A model generated the notes under the pieces. That model searched no databases and was not told where the DNA came from. It was given only the letters and a program-made list of their open reading frames with translations. Shown in pieces: positions 35,709-44,044 of a stretch of DNA of 63,877 bases (position 1 is the first letter of the stretch; every line of letters begins with the position of its first letter). The position numbers and the translations under genes were made by a program. This stretch comes from Myxococcales bacterium (GTDB taxonomy: Bacteria > Myxococcota_A > Polyangia > Polyangiales > Ga0077539), in assembly GCA_016793325.1 (NCBI GenBank), contig JAEUKI010000064.1, forward strand, positions 1-63,877, written 5' to 3'.

Positions 35709-36751
35709 GCTCGCGCAAGATGCTGGTCGCGCTCGGCGCGCTCGGGTTGCTCTCGGCCTTCGCAGGATCCGGGTGCGCCGATTGGCGCGCGGGAGACGAG
35801 CACTATTTCGTGCAGCACAAGGGCGCGGCGATGCCCGTGTGGGTCACGGGCAACTGGCGATCCAATCGCATCATCGTCCACGTTCACGGCGGACCGGGAA
35901 CGACCAACGGAATCTACTTTCAACGCTCGAGCTACCAGCGCCTCGCGGATCGCTACGGCATCGCGTACTACGAGCAACGGGCCAGCGGCGCGTCGCAAGG
36001 CAACCGCCGCGCCCTGCTCAACCGAGCGCAGTTCGTCGAGGACCTCGACGTCGTGCTTCGCACGCTCGAGAGCCGCTATCCCCGCGCGCAGTTCGTCCTC
36101 ATGGGGCACAGCTGGGGTGGATTCTTGACGGCGGCGTACCTGCTCGACCCAGCGAGGCAGTCGCGCGTCCGCGCGTGGATCGTTCAGGACGGGGCGATCA
36201 ACGCGTCGTGCCGCGGCTGGCAGCTCGGCGTCGACGAGGTCCTCGCGCGCAACATCGAAGGGGCCGCGGCGTTCTACCGCGACGTGTGGCGATGCGACTT
36301 GAATACAAATACAAACAATCAAATCGAGCTGTATCAGGGCCGCTACGTGCACCTCTGGCACAGCTTGTTCATCCGCGCGGCGGGCGGGTACGACGTCGTG
36401 CCCGACCGGACGCTGAACACGGGCGACATCGCAGAGAGCATCTTTCGGTCGCAGTTCGACCTGCTCGCCGTCAACGCCCACTCGCCGCTGCCCCTCGAGG
36501 ACTACTACGGCGTCGACCTCACGCCGCAGCTCGCGCAAGTGCGCATCCCGTCGCTCGTGCTGTGGGGAACGCGAGACTTCATCACGCACCACGCGACGGC
36601 GCGGCCGACGTACGAGGCGATCGGCGTTGCAGCCGCGCAGAAAGAGCTCGTGCTGTTCGAGCAATCCGGCCACAACCCGTGGGCCGAAGAGCCCGAGCGC
36701 TTCTTCGACGCCGTCGATGGCTTTCTGCGCCGGCAGCTCTGGGCGGACTGA
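35705..36751 (+). CDS. Alpha/beta hydrolase lipoprotein (S33 peptidase-like)
   Basis: A 348-residue lipoprotein with lipobox ending at Cys24 (SAFAGSGC). The hydrolase domain has the oxyanion motif HVHGGPGTTNG and nucleophile elbow GHSWGGF, with Asp in WGTRDF and His in QSGHNPWAEEPERF. The HGGPG element is characteristic of proline-iminopeptidase-like S33 enzymes, so an aminopeptidase or esterase at the cell surface is likely. The start is set by the ATGA overlap with the upstream barrel-like gene. An unusual AT-rich run of codons at about 36299-36325 encodes LNTNTNNQIEL. Confidence 0.85.
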   Translation: MSSRKMLVALGALGLLSAFAGSGCADWRAGDEHYFVQHKGAAMPVWVTGNWRSNRIIVHVHGGPGTTNGIYFQRSSYQRLADRYGIAYYEQRASGASQGNRRALLNRAQFVEDLDVVLRTLESRYPRAQFVLMGHSWGGFLTAAYLLDPARQSRVRAWIVQDGAINASCRGWQLGVDEVLARNIEGAAAFYRDVWRCDLNTNTNNQIELYQGRYVHLWHSLFIRAAGGYDVVPDRTLNTGDIAESIFRSQFDLLAVNAHSPLPLEDYYGVDLTPQLAQVRIPSLVLWGTRDFITHHATARPTYEAIGVAAAQKELVLFEQSGHNPWAEEPERFFDAVDGFLRRQLWAD

Positions 36752-36782
36752 GCGCGCGCTTCGGCGCGATACACTCGCGGCG

Positions 36783-37796
36783 GTGACGGACGGGATCGAA
36801 GACGACTCTGGGCGCTGGCTCTATCGCGAGCTCGTGCGCCTCGGGCTCCCCGCGGCGAAGTTGTTCGACGAGGCGGGGCTCGACGCGGCGCACCGGCGTG
36901 GCGAAGTGCGCCCGCCGTGGAGCGCGCGCGTCTCGGTGAGCGCGGCGGCGGCGCGGCTGCTCGACGACCCGTGTCTCGGGTTCGACCTCGCGGGGACCAT
37001 CGAGATCGCCGAGCAAGGCGTGTTCACCGCGGCGCTCGTTCACGCGCCGAGCATGCGAGAGATGCTCGACACCGCGCTGGCTCACTTGAAACTATGGGAG
37101 CCGCACGCGCGGCTCGACGTCGAGTCCGACGCTTCTTCGACGCGGCTCTACTACGCGCACGACGTCGACGATCCGCTCGGCGCCGCGGTAGAGACGCAGA
37201 TTTCGCTCGTCGCGATGAGCTCGATCTTGCTCCATCGGATCCCCGCGCTCCGCTCGTCGCTGACGCTCGGGTTCGCGTGCGCGCCGCCGAGACACGCGCG
37301 CTGCGCGTCGACGCTGGCGAAGCTCGACGTCTCGACGCGCTTTCATCAGCCTCGGTGGTACGCCGAGATCCCGACGGCGTTCGTCGACGAGAAGCTCCCC
37401 GGCGCGCACCCCGTCGTGAACAAGCTCTTGCACGAGCGCATCGCGCGAGAGCACGCGCGCCAGCGAGGGCAATCGTCGTTTCTCGAGCGCCTTCGCTCGG
37501 CGCTGCGCGAAGGGTTCGAACGTCGATGGAGCGCGGGCGACATCGCAGCGGCGTTGGAGCTCTCGACGCGAACGCTTCAGCATCGGCTGAAGGCGCACGG
37601 AACATCGCTCACGCAGCAACAGACGCTCGTGCGCATCGAGCTCGCGCGGACGCTGCTCGCGCGACGCGAGCACACGGTGGAAGAGGTCGCTAGCCGGGTG
37701 GGGTTCGACTCGCTCGCTGCGTTTTCGCGCTTCTTTCGCAGGCATACGGGGCTCGCTCCGTCGTCGTTTCGCAGCGCGAACTCCGCGTCGGGATAG
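36783..37796 (+). CDS. AraC-family transcriptional regulator
   Basis: A 337-residue regulator from GTG 36783. The N-terminal ~200 residues match the arabinose-binding-like/dimerisation domain of the OruR/ArgR-like AraC group (VSVSAAAARLLDDPCLGFDLA ...). The C-terminal double helix-turn-helix runs from about 245 to 335: SAGDIAAALELSTRTLQHRL, then EEVASRVGFDSLAAFSRFF with RRHTGLAPSSFR, a standard AraC end. It follows the hydrolase gene by 31 bp and is separated by 3 bp from the convergent DUF4139 gene. Target genes unknown; the pair upstream is a candidate. Confidence 0.85.
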   Translation: MTDGIEDDSGRWLYRELVRLGLPAAKLFDEAGLDAAHRRGEVRPPWSARVSVSAAAARLLDDPCLGFDLAGTIEIAEQGVFTAALVHAPSMREMLDTALAHLKLWEPHARLDVESDASSTRLYYAHDVDDPLGAAVETQISLVAMSSILLHRIPALRSSLTLGFACAPPRHARCASTLAKLDVSTRFHQPRWYAEIPTAFVDEKLPGAHPVVNKLLHERIAREHARQRGQSSFLERLRSALREGFERRWSAGDIAAALELSTRTLQHRLKAHGTSLTQQQTLVRIELARTLLARREHTVEEVASRVGFDSLAAFSRFFRRHTGLAPSSFRSANSASG

Positions 37797-37799
37797 CCC

Positions 37800-39401
37800 T
37801 CACTCGATCTCGCCTTCGATCTCGCGGCCGTGCGGCGCGCTGACGTTGATGCCGAGGTGCCAGCGGTCCGTGGCGCCTGCGGCGAGACGCACGTTCCATC
37901 GCAGAACGCCGGGCGCGTCGCCCTCTTGGCGGGCGCTCGCCGAGCGACTGTCGGAAGACGTTCGAACCACGAGGCCCTGCGAGCGTGACACCGGGAGCTG
38001 CTCGAACACGATCAGGTCCACGGGCTGCTCGCGGTGGTTGCTCACGCGATAGTCGTAGCGAACGCCTGTCGTGTCGCGACCGCCGTTGCCGCGCGCCTCG
38101 CGGGACGCCAACGTGCGATCGATGCTCACCGAGCCGTCCACGCCGAACGGGAGCGTGAGCTCGTCGCCCGCCGCGGTGTCGCGGATCGCGGCCGTTCCCA
38201 CGAATTCGCCCTCGACGAAGAGCGCCGCGGTGCCGGCGAGCAGCGCGAAGGGGTTCTCGTTGCGCGTCTTCGCGGTGAGAAACACCGAGGTCGAGTGACG
38301 CGGCGCCGCGTAGTGCTCGATCGACGCCCGAAGCTCCGTGTGCGCGGCGAGGATGCGTCGCGGCGTCGCTCCGCTGCGCAGCGTGACCGGCATGGGAACC
38401 TCGAAGCGCGCAGCCAAAAGGTTCGCCCGCACCGCAGCGGCGCGGCGCTCGATGCGCGTCGGCGGCGCGACGGGGGCCATCGCGACGTCGGCCTCCGTCG
38501 CGCGCGCGGCGCCAGCCATCGACGGGCGCGCGACACCGGCGGTCATGCGGCGCCGAAGGACGAGCTCTTCGCTCACTTCGCGGTCGCGCTCGGGCTCGGG
38601 TCCGAGGGTGATCGCCCGCTCTTCGAGCGTGGGAAGCGCGATGTGTCCCGCTTGTTGAACGCTCGAGAGCGTCACGCGAACGCCCGTCCAATCCTCGCCC
38701 GTCGTCTGCTGCAACGACGCGAGGACGTCGAGCTGCACGGTGTGGTTCGCGCCCTCGCGCGCGAGGTGCGCCGCGTACGAGGGTCGCCACGAAGCCGCGC
38801 CTTGGATCGCGTAGTCGAGCTCGAGCCGCGCTTGGCCGTCGCGCTCGGCGCTCACTTCGACCGAGACGTACTTGGCGGGCGCGCGGCCCTGCGCTTCGAG
38901 CGTGCTCAACAGCGCGACGTTCGTGTCGATTTGCGATCGAACCGCGGCGATTCGCTGATCGATCGGCGCGAGCTGCGCGCCGACGGCGACGCGCTGGCGA
39001 GCGAGCGACCCGAGCGCGCGCTCGCGCTCTGCGAGGAGAGACAAGTGCTGCGCGCGGAGCCCCGCGATGGTCTCGGAGAGCGAGCGTCGGGAGGCTTCGG
39101 TGCTCTCACCCACCGTTCCGATACGGATCACCGTGGCGTCGGTGACGAGGCCCGGCCCGACGCCGGTGAGCCGCAGCGACTCGTCAGTGATCGCCATCGG
39201 CAGCGGCCCGAACACGAGCTCGTGCTGCCCTCGCACCATCTGGAGCTCGGCGCTGCGGCGAACGCTCACCGCCGAGGGAAACACCGTCGCAGCGCTCACC
39301 CGCGAATCGACGCGGATCGTCGCGGCGAGCGACGGAGACGCGATCGATACGAGCGCGAGCGCGAGGGACGAGACGGACCATGAACGACTGCGAATACCCA
39401 T
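37800..39401 (-). CDS. Mucoidy-inhibitor MuiA-like protein (DUF4140/DUF4139)
   Basis: A 533-residue exported protein. ATG 39401 gives a signal peptide (SSLALALVSIASPSLAA). The N-terminal DUF4140-like strand region (ATVFPSAVSVRRSAELQMVR) is followed by a coiled coil (about 110-180). The C-terminal DUF4139 domain has RLELDYAIQGAASWRPSYAA, DWTGVRVTLSSVQ, FLTAKTRNENPFALLAGTAA, VSNHREQPVDLIVFEQLPVS and LRWNVRLAAGATDRW. The order is characteristic of the MuiA family. Molecular function is not established; the family is secreted or periplasmic. The frame upstream of 39401 is arginine-rich and not used. Confidence 0.85.
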   Translation of the reverse strand: MGIRSRSWSVSSLALALVSIASPSLAATIRVDSRVSAATVFPSAVSVRRSAELQMVRGQHELVFGPLPMAITDESLRLTGVGPGLVTDATVIRIGTVGESTEASRRSLSETIAGLRAQHLSLLAERERALGSLARQRVAVGAQLAPIDQRIAAVRSQIDTNVALLSTLEAQGRAPAKYVSVEVSAERDGQARLELDYAIQGAASWRPSYAAHLAREGANHTVQLDVLASLQQTTGEDWTGVRVTLSSVQQAGHIALPTLEERAITLGPEPERDREVSEELVLRRRMTAGVARPSMAGAARATEADVAMAPVAPPTRIERRAAAVRANLLAARFEVPMPVTLRSGATPRRILAAHTELRASIEHYAAPRHSTSVFLTAKTRNENPFALLAGTAALFVEGEFVGTAAIRDTAAGDELTLPFGVDGSVSIDRTLASREARGNGGRDTTGVRYDYRVSNHREQPVDLIVFEQLPVSRSQGLVVRTSSDSRSASARQEGDAPGVLRWNVRLAAGATDRWHLGINVSAPHGREIEGEIE

Positions 39402-39567
39402 GGACGAAAGACTCCGTGGCGATGACGAACGAAGATCGACGAGCGAGCGTCGAGGCCTCTTCGACGGAGCACGTGCACGCGAGGTCTCTCGTTGGGACAG
39501 AGAAAATGCAGGCGATTTTGTGGCCAAGGATCGGCGACGCGCCGGTGTCGATCGCGGTTCGGCTGGC

Positions 39568-41337
39568 TCAGAACCGCCCGAAGCAGCCGAGGCCTACGGC
39601 GTCGCCCATGGGACCGGGCGCACACGAAAACAAGAGCGACGGCGCCGGTCGCGCGGCGAACATCCTGCGCGGAGCTTCGCAGCGTCCGTTCTCACAGAGC
39701 GGCGCCTGCAAGTTCGGCGCGGGCACCTCGGGAGGCCTCGCCGAGAGCGCGGGCTTGAGCACGAAATACGTGATGATCGACGCGCCGATCGTGAGTCCGC
39801 CGACGACGGAACCGGCGATGCGCAGGACGTTCCACACGTCGAGCGCGGCGCGGATGTCGAGGCACGACTGGCTGCCGCCGCCCATCGCGGGACACATGAG
39901 CTCGGGCGCTTGCAGCCGCGGCGCGAGCACGCCGAAGCCGACGAACCCCACGATCGCGCCGATGCCCACCACGCCGCCGCTGATCCCCAACACGAGCGGG
40001 ATCACGCTCGGCGGACGCACCGCGGGAGGCGCGACGGGCGGCACGCTCACGTTGGGCGCGCTCACGTTGGGGGCGCCGATGTTCGGCGCGCCGACAGAAG
40101 GAGTCGGGATCGCGACGAGCGGAGCCGACACGCGCGCGACCGCCCCGATGGCCACCTCCGCGCTCACGCGCGCGTCGAGCATCCCCGCTGCACGAACGGT
40201 GAACGCCGCGACGCCGGGCAGCACGAAGAGCGGCTCGGCGATGGGCAAGCGCGCGACGAGCATTCCACGGTAGTAGACCTGGGCGCCCGCGCGCGCGTCG
40301 ATCATCACGCCGCCGAGCTGCGCTTGCAGCGCGCCGAGCGCGGCGTCCACGCGAGCGCGGGCCGCGAGGTACGCCGTTGGCGCTTCGAGCTTGAACCGAC
40401 GCAGCAACAACCACGCGAGGTCGATGCGCCCCGCGCCCTGGAGCGCGAAGCCCAAGTCACCGAGAAGCGACGCATCCGCGGACAAGCGATAGGCGCCTTC
40501 GAGCGACGCGATCGCGTCGAGCCACGCGCTCGCCGCAAGCGAGGCGCGACCGCGCGCGGCGAGCTGCGCGGCAAGGTCGAGGTGCGCTTGTGTCGCCGGC
40601 CCTTCGATCGAGAGGTCGGGGAGCGACGCGCTCGGGAGCGACACGGTGGGGAGCGCGCCGACGGCGCCGAGCGTTCCCCCGACGGCGCCGTTGACCGACC
40701 CGGTGACAGAGCCGCGCACGGACAGCCTCGCGTCGACGCTCGCGACCGCGCCGATCTCGACGCGCGCGGTGACGCGCACCTCGGGCAACCCCGGGGCGCG
40801 CACGGTGAGCACCGCGTCGCCGGGCAACACGAACACCGGCGCAGCGAGCGGCAATCGCCCAACGAGCCACCCTCGGTAGTACAGCGACGCGTTGGGAACA
40901 TCCGCGCTCACGTTGACCGCCCCGAGCCTCGCTTGGAGCGCCGACAACGCAGCGTCCACCCGCGCGCTCACCGTCGCGTACACGCTCGGCGCTTCGAGCT
41001 TGAAGCGCCGCAGCGCGATCCACGCTTCATCGATGCGGAGCGCGCCCTGGAGCGCGAACCCGAGATCGCCCAAGAGCGACACGTCGCCGCTCAATCGAAA
41101 GGCCGCGTCGAGCGACGCGATCGCCTCTGCGAAGGCGTTGGCCGCGAGCGAAGCGCGCCCGCGAACGGCGAGCTGCGCCGCGAGCGAGAGCTGCGCCGTC
41201 GTCGCGGGCGCCTCGAGATCCACGGACGGCAACGCGGCGCTGGGGATGCAGCGACGCGTCTGCGCGTGAGAAGACGGAGCGAAGCTCGCAGCCGCGAGCG
41301 CGAGCGCGATGCACGAAGACCGAAGAGAACGACTCAT
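39568..41337 (-). CDS. Exported protein with duplicated TPR/PEGA-like module
   Basis: A 589-residue protein with a signal peptide (ALALAAASFAPSSHA-Q; start ATG 41337). Two consecutive ~170-residue modules, roughly residues 35-205 and 230-405, share segments such as SLLGDLGFALQGA, LRRFKLEAP and a PEGA-like strand pattern (YYRG-x-LV-x-RLP ... PVFVLPGDAVLTVRA). Each starts with a helical, TPR-like part. A repetitive APNIGAPNVSAPNVSVPP linker leads to two hydrophobic helices (about 445-470 and 500-525), then a short Cys-containing tail. The helical pair suggests membrane association. Likely an envelope scaffold. Confidence 0.7.
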   Translation of the reverse strand: MSRSLRSSCIALALAAASFAPSSHAQTRRCIPSAALPSVDLEAPATTAQLSLAAQLAVRGRASLAANAFAEAIASLDAAFRLSGDVSLLGDLGFALQGALRIDEAWIALRRFKLEAPSVYATVSARVDAALSALQARLGAVNVSADVPNASLYYRGWLVGRLPLAAPVFVLPGDAVLTVRAPGLPEVRVTARVEIGAVASVDARLSVRGSVTGSVNGAVGGTLGAVGALPTVSLPSASLPDLSIEGPATQAHLDLAAQLAARGRASLAASAWLDAIASLEGAYRLSADASLLGDLGFALQGAGRIDLAWLLLRRFKLEAPTAYLAARARVDAALGALQAQLGGVMIDARAGAQVYYRGMLVARLPIAEPLFVLPGVAAFTVRAAGMLDARVSAEVAIGAVARVSAPLVAIPTPSVGAPNIGAPNVSAPNVSVPPVAPPAVRPPSVIPLVLGISGGVVGIGAIVGFVGFGVLAPRLQAPELMCPAMGGGSQSCLDIRAALDVWNVLRIAGSVVGGLTIGASIITYFVLKPALSARPPEVPAPNLQAPLCENGRCEAPRRMFAARPAPSLLFSCAPGPMGDAVGLGCFGRF

Positions 41338-41709
41338 GATCCCTTTGGTCGTAGAGCGCGATCGATTCTTCAAACCAGCACGAAAAAGCGTTCGATCGAC
41401 GCGGGTGCAGCGTCACGATACGAGAAAATTTCCAAGAGTTTCACGCGCAGCACGCGCGGGTGTCGGGTGCACATCGACGTACGCCACACGCGCTACGCGC
41501 GCCACGGGAGCGACGCTCTTCGAAGCGATTGACGCTCGCCATCGACGCGCGTCGCTGACGAGTTGCGATGACCATCGAGCTGGCGATTTGCAGACGATTC
41601 GCGGGTTCGCAGCGCGATCAAGTGCGTCGCCACTGCGCGCCGCGAGGATGTCCTCATCGGTCACTCGAAGCGCTGCGCGAGCGTGTCGGCAGCGGACGCT
41701 GCGACGAGC
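41338..41709. other. 372-bp intergenic region, no clear gene
   Basis: A minus-strand frame at 41413-41664 (83 residues, starting MTDEDILAARSGD) is the only candidate, but its third positions are much less GC-rich than the neighbours and it has no recognisable domain. Otherwise I see nothing beyond a slightly AT-rich stretch near 41345-41440, which may hold the promoter of the gene ending at 39568. Confidence 0.4.
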
Positions 41710-42774
41710 TCAGAGCGTTCGCGCCCCGCGCGCTTGCGGCTCATCGGGGCTGGCGTTGACCGCGGGCGACACGGGCTGCGGCTCGCTGCGCGACGCGCGA
41801 CGCGGCGCGTACTCGAACTCGGTGCGGATCGAGAACTGGCCTCCCAACGGAACGCTCTGCCCGATGGCGGTCGTCGAGAGCGCGTTCGCGAAGAGCTGCG
41901 CCGAGAGCGTGACCCACACAATCGAGATGTCCAGCGATATCCAGGGAGTCAGCGTCACGGCGTGGTCTGGCGGAGGTGAGAAGCGCGCCGGCAACGAGAG
42001 ATCTCGAAACGTCTGTCCCGCGCATCGTGACTCTTCGGCACTCCCGACTCCGCGACACGAAGCCTCGGCTTCGCGGCGACCGAACATGGTCGGCGACACC
42101 ACGAGCGACGCGCCGCCGCTCAGCGCGAGCCACGGAAAGAACCGCGCGAAGAACTGGCCGCCGAACGCTCCGTCGAACGCGTACCCGTGGTAGCGATTGA
42201 CCACACGATCGGTGCCGCCGAGGACCTGCCCGTTGTCGAGAAACCGAGTCGTGACGGTGAAGTCCGATAGCGCGCGCGTCTCGACGCCGGCCACGCCGAG
42301 CGCGACGGAGAGCCCGCCGCCGAAGCGTTGCCCGAACGACGCGCGCGAAAAGATCCAACCGCGCCCGGAGTGAAACGACTCGTCGACGATCGGATCGACC
42401 ATCCTTGGCTCGCCGTACGTCGGCCTCGAACGAGACGCGCTCGCGAACTCGAGCGCAGCGCCCACTTCGTAGCCTGTGTCGCGCAAGCGCACCGCGAAGT
42501 AGCCCCCGCCGCTCAGCGTGGACGCGACGTCTCCGCTCGTGCCCTCGTCGCGCGTGGCCGTTCGCGGAACGACCACTTGCGTCGAGATGGTTCCCCCGAA
42601 GGCGATGCTGTTTTCACGGAGCGGCGCTCCGACGAGCGCGGGTCCCGCAGGAGGCAGTACGAGCGCAGCGGCGCGCGTGTCGACCCTCGCGGTGCGCTCG
42701 AAGGGACGATTGTGGGGAACCAAACATCCCCCGCACGCGAGCACCAAGCTCATCGAGCACCAACGCCAAGTCAT
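41710..42774 (-). CDS. Lipoprotein / outer-membrane-like protein, paralog 1
   Basis: A 354-residue predicted lipoprotein (MSLVLACGGC, lipobox near Cys17) followed by the family motif LVPHNRPFERTARVDTRAAA. The rest is strand-rich with long Gly/Ser loops and paired aromatic residues, suggesting a beta-barrel or beta-sandwich (GGGYFAVRLRDTGYEVGAAL, DFTVTTRFLDNGQV, HAVTLTPWISLDISIVWVTL). It is paralogous to the gene at 42859 along its whole length. Both share the tail PAVNASPDEPQARGARTL. No enzyme motif. Confidence 0.7.
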   Translation of the reverse strand: MTWRWCSMSLVLACGGCLVPHNRPFERTARVDTRAAALVLPPAGPALVGAPLRENSIAFGGTISTQVVVPRTATRDEGTSGDVASTLSGGGYFAVRLRDTGYEVGAALEFASASRSRPTYGEPRMVDPIVDESFHSGRGWIFSRASFGQRFGGGLSVALGVAGVETRALSDFTVTTRFLDNGQVLGGTDRVVNRYHGYAFDGAFGGQFFARFFPWLALSGGASLVVSPTMFGRREAEASCRGVGSAEESRCAGQTFRDLSLPARFSPPPDHAVTLTPWISLDISIVWVTLSAQLFANALSTTAIGQSVPLGGQFSIRTEFEYAPRRASRSEPQPVSPAVNASPDEPQARGARTL

Positions 42775-42858
42775 GTCGCGAGCGTACGCGAAACACGAGC
42801 GACAGACCGCTCCGCTGAGAGGTTCGACTCGGGAGTCTCTCGAGACTCGAGCCCGAGC

Positions 42859-43926
42859 TCAGAGCGTTCGCGCCCCGCGCGCTTGCGGCTCATCGGGGCT
42901 GGCGTTGACCGCGGGCGTCAGCGTCGGGCGCGTCGGCGCAGCGCCAGCGGCGCGCGTCGGCGTGTAGTCGAACTCGAATTGCAACCCGAGTCGCGCGCCA
43001 AACGGAACGGTCGTCGTGAAGTCCGCGCTCGAAGGGGCGTTTGCGAACACTTGCGCAGAGAGCGTCAGCCACGAGGCTGTGAAGTCGAACGAGACCCACG
43101 GCGTGAGCGTCACCGCGTACTGCGTCTTCGGGGTAAACGCGCGGCCGAGCGCCGTGATGACTCCATCGACGATCGCGCACACAAACTCGTCGAGCCCGTT
43201 GGCTCCCGAGCACTGGAGGTCGATGCGACCGTATCCGACGACGTACGGCGAGATCGCGAGCGCGCCCCCCGCGCTGAACGCGAACCAATCGACCGGGCGA
43301 AGCACGACGTTGGCCCCAACGGACCCCTCGAACGACAGGACGGCGAAGCGTTGATCGTACCCTCCTCGATTCACGACGACCTGGTTGTTGTCGAGATACC
43401 GGGTCGTGATCGTCACGTCCGAGCGCGCGAAATAGTCGACGGCCACGACGCCGAGCGAGGCCGAGACCGCAGCGCCGACGCGATCGCCCCAAGACGAGCG
43501 CGAGTGAAGCGCCACGCGTCCCGACGTCAGCGCCGGCAGCGGCGATGTCGCCTCGACGTCGGCGTACGTCTCGCGCGCGGCGCGGCTGCTGGCGAGATCG
43601 AAGGACAAGCCGACCTCCGTGGGCAGAGTAGGGAGTCGAACGCTGAAGCCTCCTCCGCCGGCGACGTTGGGAACGAGGTTTCCGTTCGCGCCGCGATCGC
43701 GCGTCGTCGCGTTGCGAAACACCGGCTGCACCAAGGCTGATCCGCCCACCGATGCGCGATGAGGACGCAGCGGCGCGCCCATCAGCGTCGACGCCGCGGG
43801 CGGAAGCACGACCCCGCTGCTGCGCGTGACCGTCGAGGCCATCCGCTCGAACGGACGGTTGTGGAACATGCACGCGTTCGCGCTCACCCCCACGAGCAAC
43901 AGACAAGCAAGCTTCGAATACGTCAT
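42859..43926 (-). CDS. Lipoprotein / outer-membrane-like protein, paralog 2
   Basis: A 355-residue homolog of the 41710 gene with signal peptide and lipobox (GVSANAC) followed by MFHNRPFERMASTVTR. Matching strand segments include DVTITTRYLDNNQVV and YAVTLTPWVSFDFTASWLTL. It lies directly upstream of paralog 1 on the same strand, with 84 bp between the paralog 1 start and the paralog 2 stop. The last 18 residues are identical in the two. The tandem arrangement indicates local duplication; function unknown. Confidence 0.7.
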   Translation of the reverse strand: MTYSKLACLLLVGVSANACMFHNRPFERMASTVTRSSGVVLPPAASTLMGAPLRPHRASVGGSALVQPVFRNATTRDRGANGNLVPNVAGGGGFSVRLPTLPTEVGLSFDLASSRAARETYADVEATSPLPALTSGRVALHSRSSWGDRVGAAVSASLGVVAVDYFARSDVTITTRYLDNNQVVVNRGGYDQRFAVLSFEGSVGANVVLRPVDWFAFSAGGALAISPYVVGYGRIDLQCSGANGLDEFVCAIVDGVITALGRAFTPKTQYAVTLTPWVSFDFTASWLTLSAQVFANAPSSADFTTTVPFGARLGLQFEFDYTPTRAAGAAPTRPTLTPAVNASPDEPQARGARTL

Positions 43927-43993
43927 GCGCGAAGCATACCCCGTGAGCCTGCTGACGCGATCGCGCCGCTAGTGTAGTAACGCGGGCCAGTTT

Positions 43994-44023
43994 GCAGCCT
44001 CACCTCTCACCCAACGAGGCTGC
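43994..44023. promoter_or_regulatory. Leader hairpin before the beta-oxidation operon
   Basis: Arms GCAGCCTC (43994-44001) and GAGGCTGC (44016-44023) with a 14-nt loop. It ends 21 bp before ATG 44045, just upstream of the ribosome-binding site GGAG (44034-44037). It could modulate translation or be an operator. Confidence 0.4.
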
Positions 44024-44044
44024 GATCTCCAACGGAGTGAAGCG

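Noticed and set aside
41413..41664. 83-residue minus-strand frame (MTDEDILAARSGD...)
   Set aside because: Third-position GC is well below the neighbouring genes and no homologous pattern is recognised; left as intergenic.
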